In this document: positions 55,090 to 64,000 of the stretch, piece by piece
Layout: each line of letters starts with the position of its first letter
Position numbering within the stretch: the stretch's first letter is position 1
Assembly (NCBI GenBank): GCA_905221605.1
Contig: CAJNDS010002212.1
Coordinates: 227,501-291,500, forward strand
Direction of reading: 5' to 3'
Source: Symbiodinium natans
Lineage: Eukaryota; Sar; Dinophyceae; Suessiales; Symbiodiniaceae
Length of the DNA: 64,000 nt
The notes under the pieces: model-generated
Database searches by the model: none
The model's input: the letters and a program-made list of their open reading frames with translations, nothing else
What the model was told of the DNA's origin: nothing
Made by a program: the position numbers and the translations under genes

Positions 55090-57480
55090 GGTTTTGGCCT
55101 CCCATGCCCAAGCAGCACCACCCTCAAACTCTCACCCTGGCCCTGAACCCCCCAGGCCGACACCCCAGCTTGTCAACGTTCAACACATCCGCAGGAGGCT
55201 TTCCTTGAACAGGTCAGAAGCAGTCTGAACACAAACCATCCCCAAACCCGATAAGCAAAGAGGGAAGACGGGCACGTTTGTCGTGCACGGGTGCGTACTG
55301 TTGAGCTCAGTGAACATTAGGTCAACACTGACGAGCTCAGCCCGCACATTCGAATCACTCTTGAACGCACTCCTCGCCATCGTTCCCCTTGACCCTTGAC
55401 CGGGGCTGAAGGTTGTGGGGTTCGCCATTGGTCGCCAATACCTCCGTCTAATGAGCTCGAACTCTTCCGCTGCAGCATCAAAGCCTGGAGCCTCTTGCTT
55501 GTTCAGGCCGTCACCACAGAGTCACCCTGAACGCTCGGTCAAAGAACATATTGCACAGCGCAACTCATTCTAAACCCCAGGCCAGCCTTCCAACCGGTGC
55601 TTACTGCCGCGAAGCGCTGCCGATTCTCAAGCTGCCAGAGGAAACAAGACGGGACAAGAACGCTGGGAACGCTGGGAAACAGATCACACCTCTGTGAACG
55701 CACTCCTCGAATGGTCCGACTATCGTTTCGCCCTAGGTCCTAGAGCCCCCAGTCAACCGGAACGATGGTCCGACCGTTCCAGGAGTGCGTTCGAAGGCCC
55801 TAGGATGGTTTCGCCATTGGCGATGGTGTTGGTCGCCAAAATCTCCATCTCCACCATGATCAGCAAGAGGCGAGCGACTTGGATGCAGCAGTGGAAGAGT
55901 TCGAGCTGCCATGAGCTCGACTTCTTCACCCGCTGCATGGAAGTCTCGAGCCTCTTGCTTGTTGTGACCTGAGCCTGATATGTCATAGTATCGCAAGAAC
56001 ACATCAGCCCGCGGCACAGGTTCAAAGTGTCAGGCCCTGCTATCCTTCGAAACCGATGAAAACCTTGTGAGCGCATTGCTTCTTCTGACTAGGACGCGAC
56101 TGCAAATTGTGAGCATTACTTGAAGTCAAGCTCAAGCTTGTCGCGGCCGAAGCCACACGATTGCCCCATGGCTCAAAACCACAGTAGGCCCAGCTTAGCA
56201 CCAGGCTGGGCCTACTGTGGTACAACGACCGGTGCCTCGTCCGCACTTGAGCAGAAGCATTTGGGGTGGGGGGGGGGGGGGGGGGGGACCAAGAACTGCT
56301 CTCCTTGAAAGCTGATGCGGAAACTTGTGAGTGCATTGCTTCTTCTGACTATGGCACCTGCCGTCGGCACCACGGCAAATTTTGAGAAGCCCGAGCTTGA
56401 CTTCGAGTCATGCTCAACTTTTGTGCACTTTGAGCACGACGCGAAAGGTCAGGCTCGGGCTGAAAACGGCTGCAGCAACAGGATTGCCCCATGGCTGCGC
56501 CGCTGCTTGCAGCATGATCCCAGCTCCAGTTCGAAGTTCCCAAACCCGCTAAGTAAAGAGCCAAGACCATGAAGACCGGCATGTTGTCGTGCATCAACTG
56601 CAGGGCTCTCTTTGGGGCATTCGCTCAGCCCGCAAATTCGGAGCTTGGTGGTGCTCCTTTCTTCGGACAAGCTTCTCAGTGGCCGATGTGGATCGCACTG
56701 GGGTCTGGGGAACAGTTCTTCAAACGCTCATGGTCCGAAAAAGTGACGGTCTCCATACCTTCCCTTCATTGTAGCTGCAAGCCCAATGAGCCTAGATGCC
56801 TTGAGTAAGGCATCTTGATCAATTGGGCTTGCAGCTACAGTTTTGCGAAGGACTGCCTCGAACAGCCTGCCTCTTGCTACTCGGACCTGCGCAAGTGCGG
56901 CAAAGAAGTTTAAGGCTGTTTGCGTCGCTGGCAAGCAAAGCTGTCTTGACTGTGTCGAAGTCTTCAACGGCAGCGTCAAACTCTCGTGTGTCTTGCTGCT
57001 TCTGACCAGAGCCGGATACCTCACACATCCTTGTGGAGATAGGAAATTTCAAGAACACATCAGGCAACGGCTCCAAGTTCCAGGCCCTGCTATCCGTTGA
57101 CACCGCTGAAGACTGTGAGTGCATTGCTTCGTCTGCAGACTATGGCACCTGCAGTCGGCGCCACTGCAAATTTTGTGTCGAGATCGGACTTCTCGCAACC
57201 ACAGCAACCCCAACGGCTGCCCGGCCGTTTGCAGCATGATCCAAGTTTCCAGCTCCAAGTTCGGGTGTGCAGCTATTGGGCCTATCATGCTACCCAGTCT
57301 ATTCTTGAGCACGGAAGCAATGCTGGAGCATCGGAACGCAGAGTGCCTTGCCAGCAGTGAGCATGAATCGCCCAGTACAAGAACTAGCAACCCCGCAGGA
57401 CATGGCCTGGCAATCTTGGCCTTGTACGTGTCCATGTCAATGGGCACACCGCCTTTTCGCGTAAGGCTTTGCGATGAGAA
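55090..57480. repeat. Second block of the palindrome-rich repeat family
   Basis: Shares modules with 6-18.7 kb: ACTATGGCACCTGCAGTCGG (14713, 57140), AGCAACAGGATTG (8825, 14850, 56469), GGGCTCTCTTTGGGGCATTC (15014, 56600). Local palindromes lie at 55694-55795, 55866-55961, 56181-56220 and 56775-56838, and poly-G at 56264-56287. On minus the protein modules EFDAAVEDFDTVKTALLASD (56905-57030) and FFAALAQVRVARGRLFEAV recur in diverged form. It may be a decayed multicopy gene family. Confidence 0.6.
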
Positions 57481-57489
57481 AAAGGCGGT

Positions 57490-58030
57490 CCCCTCCGTCC
57501 CCCCCAAAAAAACTATACCATATATATATATATGTGTACATATATATATATGCATATAAACATATAGATAGATAGATACATAGATAGATAGATATACACA
57601 AAACATAATGGTTCTAGATGTAAGAATGCTAATTACATAATAATGATAGTAAAAGTCATAATGGGGATGTTGTAGGTATAGTTGTCATCCATCATTTTAC
57701 TTTGTTTTTTTTTTTTGGGGGGGGGGGGGGGGTTAACCCTAAACCCTAGAGGGCAAGGGGACATTGGGGGGGGGGGGGGGGGGGGAGCCTGTTGTTGTGG
57801 GGAAGGGACCTCGCACTCCCCGACCTCCAGCCTTTCAATAGATGCCCAACCTAGGGTTTAGGGCTTGGGGTTCTTGATAGCCCAGAAGCCATCTTATATT
57901 CCAAGGGAACCTTGAAACACAAGAGGGAAAAGGGTACCTCTGGGCTGGCAAGGGTTTAAACCCTCAACCCACGGACTGCCTTCTTCAGCAGGAGCCCTAC
58001 CGACAAGCCAGTCCTGGTAACTCATCGTTT
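57490..58030. other. (TA)n, GATA and poly-G low complexity
   Basis: (TA)n at 57520-57560, GATA at 57563-57595, poly-G at 57717-57732 and 57766-57786. No gene. Confidence 0.7.
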
Positions 58031-58034
58031 CTTG

Positions 58035-58145
58035 GCAGGGAATGAGGTAATATAGGGGCCTGAATAATTAGAATAGGGTTTTGGTGGTTATTATAGTATA
58101 ATTCCAAAGGGACCACAAGGGAAAATTATTAGTAATTCTTCCGAC
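58035..58145. mobile_element. MITE-like family F4
   Basis: ATATAGGGGCCTGAATAATT to AATTCTTCCGACCCCTGTAG. Other copies: 60311-60490 (with poly-G insert), 60822-60935, 62056-62216 (internal part duplicated). Confidence 0.75.
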
Positions 58146-58686
58146 CCCTGTAGTACTCCTCTTGTAGCCCTGTAAGAGGAGCCATAGGCTCGTGACTCCA
58201 CAGCTCCCCGGTAAACAACTTTGCGTTCTTTCGTAGCGGATGCGATTAAGTAGAAGAAAATGTGAGCCCTGTTCGGCATCAGGAAACGAGGAACCCGTAT
58301 GCTACATATATACACATATAAATATAGTATACGCACATGTGTATACACATATATATATATATATATATGTATACATATGAGTAGTGGTCCACCTCTAGTA
58401 TGACTGTCGCGTGGAATAGGGTCGGCCTCCTATCGGTTATGTGGGAATTATCTATGGGAGCTGGGTATCGGTTTAGGGTCGGCCCCTATCGGTTTTCGTG
58501 CTAGAGCAGACTTGTCAATTCCATATTATGACTCCTCTAATCATGGCTACCACTTCCAAAGGTTTTGTCCGATGCTCATATGCTATCTCTACAGGGCCCC
58601 GATGTTTAGAGCTGTTGGGATATGCCTAGATCGACCGACACAGCCTCAAGAGCACACGAAACATGAGCTCTACTTGGAGGTTTATC

Positions 58687-58832
58687 TACTTGGAGGTTTA
58701 GGGTACTTATTAACCCAACAATAGCTGTACTTATATAACCCAATTATAACCCTATTAGGGCACTTAAGGGGCTTATCAGTGGGGTGTAAGTACAGTCACA
58801 ATTGGCTAGTAAGTACCATGAACCTCCAAGTA
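58687..58832. mobile_element. MITE family F1, with a TIR fragment in front
   Basis: TACTTGGAGGTTTAGGGTAC to AAGTACCATGAACCTCCAAG TA. A 16-bp extra TIR start is at 58671-58686, suggesting nested insertion and loss. Confidence 0.95.
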
Positions 58833-58839
58833 CAGGCAC

Positions 58840-60310
58840 CAACCGAAAAAAGTCCTCTGCCAGGAGGGCCAGCGCGGACCCCAACACCTCCAAGAGATGT
58901 TTAGGGCATAAAGGTGTAGGATTTAGGGCATCAGGGTTGAGGACTTCGGGCATAAGGGTTTAGGGACTGGTGCTTCTGGAATCAGGGTGTAGAGGCTAAC
59001 ACTTTGGGCAGTAGGTATCAGGCGTCACGTATTGCGGGGTTTCGGGCTTGAAATTTCTGCAACTTGGGTTGGAGACATCCTAATATTAACCTTCCCCTAA
59101 GCCCTAAACGTTAAACCCATACCGCTTACACCCCAGTCTGCGAACCCACGTTACCAAGCCGCAAGGAATCTCGCGGGCAGACAGGTGCACATGAGGCCAA
59201 TCCAAGATTGGTCTCACTGCCGTTGCAAAAGCACTCCAGCAACTCTCTTTGACTATCTTGCATTCAATCAGGGTTTAGGGTTTTAGGGTTTAGGTTTTAG
59301 GGTTTAGGGTTTAGGGCAGTTGCATGCCACCACATTCGGAAGTTGAAATTTGTGCGTGCGCTCACCAAAACTCACTCATCCGTCGGTTGCTGTTCTCAAG
59401 CTCCAAAAAAACTTTACCGAGAATCAGCGGCATAAAGTGGTGGCAGTGATCGGGCTGTTCCTAATATGATACGTTCGTCAAGGCGTTATCAGATACTCTG
59501 GACCTCTATACTGACCTTGAGCGGAGCGGGCATGCTTGGTTTCCATTCGCAGCTGCATACTCCAGGCACATTGACAATTTGCGCAATTTGCTGACAACAC
59601 GGAAAATCAGCTGTCAAGTTGTCCAAGCTTTATGTTTAGTGTTTAGAAGCAGCATGTGGATTCTTTGCAAGATAACAACTTGTTTTGGATTACATCAAAC
59701 AATACTGCAGGCCACTAACTGTTCAGGCTCACCGCCACAAGCGCAATCCTTCGGACGAGACAGAGAAGGAACAAATCAATATTTGCGGGAAAACTGCGTG
59801 CGCGCAGCTACTGCAGCTTGTGGCAAAAACCGTAGCAACATTTTATGATCTGCCGATCGGCGTTGACAGCTCATTGGGCCGATTGCTGCGTCTGAAAATG
59901 CAAACTCCTAACCCTCGATTGCAAGACCTGAAACCCTCAACCACAAATTACCAACTCCTAAACCCTAAACCCTGAAATGCGAAACGCCCAAACCCTGAAC
60001 CCCCCCAAAATCACCAAGCCCCTTTTACACCCTAAACCCCATAAAACCTGAATCCTGCAAGCCTTAAACCTAAACTCCAGACCCCGAAACCCTAAACCCT
60101 AAACTCCAGACGCAATGAACCCCATATTCTAAACCCTACATCCTAAACCCTAAATCCTAAACCCTAAACCCCAAAGATCAGCCAACCTGGCGCCGGAGAG
60201 CCCGACCATGAGATCCTGGAGAAGCACCTGCTGAGGGACAAATGGGTTTAGGGTTTAGGCTTTAGGGTTTAGGGTTTAGGCTTTAGGGTTGAGTCTACGA
60301 AAACGACTAT
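58840..60310. other. No supported gene
   Basis: 58900-59050 is degenerate telomere-like. 59330-59890 is ordinary, AT-balanced unique DNA with plus-strand frames of 89-96 codons that overlap each other and show no motif. 59940-60180 is degenerate CCCTAAA. Confidence 0.4.
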
Positions 60311-60539
60311 CATATAGGGGCCTTGATTATTCGAACAGGGTTTAGGATTTAGGGTTTGGGGCTACTATAGGGGCCTTGATAATTAGAATAGGTTTCTCGG
60401 GGCGGGCGGAGGGGGGGGGGGGGGGGGTAAATATAGTACGCTTGTATAGGGACCATGAAGGGAATGCTATTAAGCAAGTATTCCGACCGCGATAGGAAGT
60501 GGAATCAAACATTACTTTTCGTACAAGAAACAAACGCTC

Positions 60540-60726
60540 TCTCGCTAGACACACACGCACATGTATAAATAAATAAATAAATATATATATAGAGAGAGAG
60601 AGAGAGAGATAAATATATATGTATATAATATAGATAGATAGATAGATATACATATATACATACATACATACATACATACATACATACATACATACATACA
60701 TACATACATACATACATACATACATT
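60540..60726. repeat. (GA)n, GATA and (TACA)n microsatellites
   Basis: (TACA)n from 60651 to 60722 is nearly perfect. Tyr/Met/Cys-rich frames are artefacts. Confidence 0.95.
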
Positions 60727-61176
60727 TATACGCCTACAGAAGCAGAGATCCATGATGGATGTATGCAAAACAGCCATATCATAGTAGAACACCAAAAAAG
60801 GCAGAGAGAGAAACAAACTCCGCAATATAGGGGCCTGAATGATTCGAATAGGGTTTTGGGGGTTGTAGTAGTATAAATATACAGGGCCCTAACAGAATAC
60901 TATTGGCAATTATTCCGACCCCTATATTATCTGCATCGTTGCTGGCGCCTTCGCTCCCTGGTTGGTGCCATTGAGACCAGGCGACCTCCAGCTTTGACGA
61001 ATCTCAGAGCAGTTACAGGGTCCCGGAATAAGGGCACTTTGGGTTCAGGGTGAGTCTATATGAGGTTGAGGGTTTTGGGGTTTATTGAGGGGGGGGTTTT
61101 GGGGGTTTGGGGGTTTTGAGGCATTCGGGTCTTCAGGGCCTTAAGGGGACTTGAGATGGCTTTGAATCCACAGCAG

Positions 61177-61482
61177 GTTCGTGGTCGGCACGAGGCAAGC
61201 ACTCCGTCAGAAGGGCCGCATCTTGACAGCAACAGGCTCACAGCCTCAGACCGACCCAGGGGAATGCGAGGAGTACGGAGGCAAACCAACTTCAGGTGCT
61301 GCTTTGAAGCCTAAGGGTCCATGTACCCCTGTAGTATATAGTTGGGCCTTCAGGGCCCATATAATAGCTTTAGGGCCCAAGCATATACCATATGGGTACA
61401 TGGACCCTTAGGGTTTGAAGGCATGTTGGCAAAGTCGAGTGGCCCCGGTCACGACCAGGCCTGCTTCGAGAACCCTGCCTAG
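61177..61482 (+). CDS. Two-exon 3' gene end with an F2 MITE intron
   Basis: Exon 61177-61295 follows CAGCAG, reads TRQALRQKGRILTATGSQPQ and PGECEEYGGKPTS, and ends at GTGCTG. Exon 61421-61482 starts after TTTGAAG|G, continues the split codon G|GC and reads MLAKSSGPGHDQACFENPA then TAG. The intron 61296-61420 is mainly a palindromic F2 element. Function unknown; upstream exons not found. Confidence 0.6.
61312..61410. mobile_element. MITE family F2, intact
   Basis: TAAGGGTCCATGTACCC to GGGTACATGGACCCTTA, TA at both ends, inner arms GGGCCTTCAGGGCCC. It fills most of an intron. Confidence 0.95.
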
Positions 61483-61669
61483 CTTGCGCTGTCGCGCCTG
61501 CGACATCTCGCGCTGCCAAGCCGAAATGTCTGCGCAAAGTGTACCATGAGTCACTCACATGTCATGTCCGATAAAAAAGGCTTCTAAGCTTGAAAGCAAA
61601 AGTCACAGCTGCAATCATATGTAACAATGAGAGTAACCATCATAACGATACTATGCAAACAGCAATCCT

Positions 61670-61725
61670 AAACCCTAAACCCTAAACCCTAAACCCTAAA
61701 CACTAAACCCTAAACCCTAAACCTC
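61670..61725 (-). repeat. Telomeric tract, CCCTAAA on plus
   Basis: Eight units, one variant. The rest of 61483-62300 shows an F4 copy and no supported exon. Confidence 0.9.
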
Positions 61726-62301
61726 ACGGTTCACAACCTTGCATGTCAGTCAGCTGTGAGATGAACCGGCGCACGGGGGGAGGGCGGCTTGCCAATGGGG
61801 CCCCAGATGCGTGTCCAGCGAGGCCTTCAGGAGCTTTGCCTCATTTCCCAGCCGCATGGTCAACTGCGAGGGTTTAGGGTTTAGGGCTTAGGGCTTAGGG
61901 TTTAGGGTTTCAATAGGGTTTCGGGTGTAATGTTGCACATCCAGCAGACCCGGACGCAACATGTGGGACTGATCAGAATCCGCCTTTGCCTTTGTCGGTT
62001 CAGTCTACGCAGTGCCGACCAAGTGCCCAGAGCTTTCATCACCCCGAGCCCCACGAAATGCAGGAGCCTGAATGATTAGAATCGGGTTTTGGGAAGTTCT
62101 TATCGTACGTTTTCAAAAGGGACCATAAGGGAACATCACTAGTAGTTTAGTACGTTTCTAAAGGGACCATAAGGGAACATCACTATTAATTACAGTATTC
62201 CGACCCCTATATTACGAGCTTGGAGTCTGCACGTCGCCATTGGGCGCTGACAAACAGGGTCCATCTGGCAAGCTCTCCCAGCGATTCGTCCTTGGTTCTG
62301 C

Positions 62302-62489
62302 TACTTGGAGGTTCATGGAACTTACTAACCCAATAATAACTGTATTTATAACGACAAGGGGTTTAGGGTTTGGGAAATTTTAGCTGTACTTTTAGCCCAA
62401 TTATCGCCATGTTAGGGCACTTAAGGGCCTTATACGAGGGTTCGAAGTACAGTTACAATCGGTTCATAAGTACCATGAACCTCCACGTA
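62302..62489. mobile_element. MITE family F1 with telomeric units inside
   Basis: TACTTGGAGGTTCATGGAAC to AAGTACCATGAACCTCCACG TA, containing GGGGTTTAGGGTTTGGG near 62357. Third F1 copy with internal telomeric sequence. Confidence 0.9.
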
Positions 62490-62569
62490 CACGCATTCGA
62501 CTTCCGACATGGATCCAGAGTTGGCCAAAAGCCCCTCCATTCCGAAGAGGTTAAGCCAATACAAAAATT

Positions 62570-62668
62570 TGGGATGTTCCCCCAGTATACTAACAGTCCT
62601 TCATAACCTTCCCCGCCCCTTTATAATTCCTATCAAGGACTCTTAATAACAGGAGGGGAGCATCCCAA
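62570..62668. mobile_element. MITE family F3
   Basis: TTGGGATGTTCCCCCAGTAT to GGAGGGGAGCATCCCAA, 25 bp downstream of the stop codon side of the 62.7-kb gene. Confidence 0.9.
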
Positions 62669-62698
62669 CAGGGATCTTGTAAGCCTTACCTTAAACTC

Positions 62699-63711
62699 TT
62701 AAAGGATCAAGGTCGATTCGTTCATCAAGGCTTTGTGTGGGCCTTCCTGGTTTTCTCCCCGTAGGAGCACCCCCCCCCCCCCCCCAAAAAAAAAAAAAAA
62801 AAAGGCTCCTTGTTGTGCTTGACGTGTAGGTTGTAGTACATGTTGACCGCATCCTCGGCACAGTCATGGGTCTCAGCATATTCCCAGCCTATGGCAAGGG
62901 AGGACCTCTGCTGCAACAACCCTAAACCTTAAACCCTAAAACCCTAAAACCCTAAAACCCTAACACCCTAAAACCCTGAAACCCTCCAACCCTCCAAAAC
63001 CCTAAAGCCCTGAACCCTAAAACCCTAAACCCTAAAACCCTAAACCCTCCAAAACCCTAAAGCCCTGAGACCCTAAAACCTTAAAACCCTAAACCCTAAA
63101 AACCCTCTACAACCCTGAAGCCCTGAAACCCTGAAACCTTAAAACCCTAAAACCCTAAAACCCTAAAACCCCAAACCCTAAACCCTAAGCCCTAAAACCC
63201 TAAAGCCCTAAAACCCTAAACCCTAAACCCTAGACCCTAAAACCTTAAAACCCTAAAACCCTAAAACCCTAAAACCCTCTAAAACCCACAGCCCTGAAAC
63301 CCTAAAACCCTAAAACCCTAAAACCCCAAAACCTTAAATCCTAAAAACCCTAAAACGCTGAACACCAAAACTCTAAACCCTTAAACTTCAAATCCTTCGC
63401 GGTCCTGAACTCGCTTTCGATCCTTGGGAAGGAGGTCGACCTTCTGCAGCTTGGCCTCCGCAATTTAGGGTTTAGGGTTTATGGTTTAGGGTTTAGGGTT
63501 TAGGGCCACTTAAGGCGGGCCTAGCTAGGAGGGTTTCGGGTTGTCGTTTGCAAGATGTATGATTCTGCACTCGGGCGAAAGCGATGGATGTGCCCACCTC
63601 GACTATGTCGGCATCTTGCGACATGAGCTGGTAAATTGCCGCGGGTGCCGGTAAACTGCCCGCACTTTGTGCTGTCAATGCGCGCTTGACCACATCAATC
63701 CAAGAGAACAT
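62699..63711 (-). CDS. Apparently complete four-exon small gene, function unknown
   Basis: Minus exons, all phase 0: 63598-63711 (start ATG directly preceded by an in-frame TGA; MFSWIDVVKRALTAQSAG... MSQDADIVE), 63387-63455 (AKLQKVDLLPKDRKRVQDRE), 62824-62910 (LAIGWEYAETHDCAEDAVNM), 62699-62746 (EGPHKALMNESTLIL, stop TAA): about 105 residues. The donor of exon 2 is GTTTAAGG, leading into a 476-bp intron made of TTTTAGGG-type repeat. Acceptors are CGGAG|G, TTGCAG|C and ACCAG|G. The last intron holds poly-T and poly-G. I recognise no domain. The exon 1 donor (GTGGGC) is the least certain junction, since that frame stays open beyond it. Confidence 0.65.
62911..63386 (-). repeat. Intron of TTTTAGGG/TTTAGGG variant repeats
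   Basis: Dominated by CCCTAAAA octamers on plus with CCCTGAAA and CCCTCCAAAA variants, almost without unique sequence. It lies exactly between two in-phase exons. Confidence 0.85.
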
Positions 63712-63895
63712 TCAGCCTACAAGTCGTCATGACTGTCTGCATATGCCTGGTCGTTGCTTACATGCGAGGTTCTGGAGCAGATGCTCTCAATCTCGATTTG
63801 GCTTGAACGCATCTCAGATGGCTGACTCGTCGCGGCACACACGCCCAGACAGACACACCCCCACACAAACAGAATCACAAACATAAACACAAACA

Positions 63896-63899
<4 letters not shown>

Positions 63900-63993
<94 letters not shown>

Positions 63994-64000
63994 CGAACAC
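63900..64000. repeat. (CA)n microsatellite at the window end
   Basis: About 45 uninterrupted CA units, then CACGCACACACGAACAC. Likely a hard region for assembly. Confidence 0.95.

Noticed and set aside
60342-60825. Tyr/Met/Val-repeat proteins of over 100 codons
   Set aside because: They are translations of (TACA)n and neighbouring microsatellites.
63717-63992. Poly Cys-Val frame at the right edge
   Set aside because: It is a translation of (CA)n/(TG)n.

Overview
The window looks like nuclear DNA of a complex-plastid alga, most probably a dinoflagellate. The reasons are plant/alga-type TTTAGGG telomere-like DNA, introns that nearly always end AG followed by G, some apparent GC-AG introns, GC-rich third codon positions and very small exons. 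A chromerid or another TTTAGGG alga is not excluded. I found no bacterial-style gene, rRNA, tRNA or CRISPR array.

The long open frames are mostly low-complexity DNA. The real coding signal is in 20-150 bp islands between interspersed TTTAGGG/CCCTAAA tracts and short inverted-repeat elements. Linking islands by splice sites and codon phase gives multi-exon genes, mostly on the minus strand. They are a patatin-like phospholipase (about 0.8-4.7 kb), a glycosyltransferase of the GT92/Glyco_tranf_2_4 kind (about 33.4-46.5 kb, at least 15 exons), an apparently complete small gene of unknown function (62.7-63.7 kb), a plus-strand 3' gene end (61.2-61.5 kb), and unidentified chains near 19, 23, 24.5, 29, 31 and 50.5 kb. 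All exon coordinates were derived by hand. Many islands are open on both strands, so the chains that keep phase across several introns, and the two with family motifs, deserve most trust.

The introns are the striking part. Several are almost pure telomeric repeat; one is exactly 41 bp of (GTTTAGG)5GTTTAG, so the repeat itself supplies GT and AG. Other introns consist largely of MITE-like elements. The commonest family has TIRs beginning TACTTGGAGGTTCATGG and TA target duplications, and a paralogous empty site is present in this window. Its TIR can act as a 5' splice site. At least ten further short inverted-repeat families occur.

Layout: 0-6 kb, patatin gene with telomeric tracts; 6-18.7 kb, telomere-poor block of segmental duplications, long palindromes and a repeated unknown protein module; 18.7-33.3 kb, several small-exon gene fragments; 33.4-46.5 kb, the glycosyltransferase gene with a 116-bp satellite in its last intron; 46.6-50 kb, C-rich low-complexity DNA and MITEs; 50.2-51 kb, a gene whose partly decayed copy lies at 20.7-21.0 kb; 51-55 kb, mostly degenerate repeats; 55.1-57.4 kb, second block of the palindrome-rich family; 57.5-61 kb, MITEs and microsatellites; 61.2-63.7 kb, two small genes; the window ends in a (CA)n tract.
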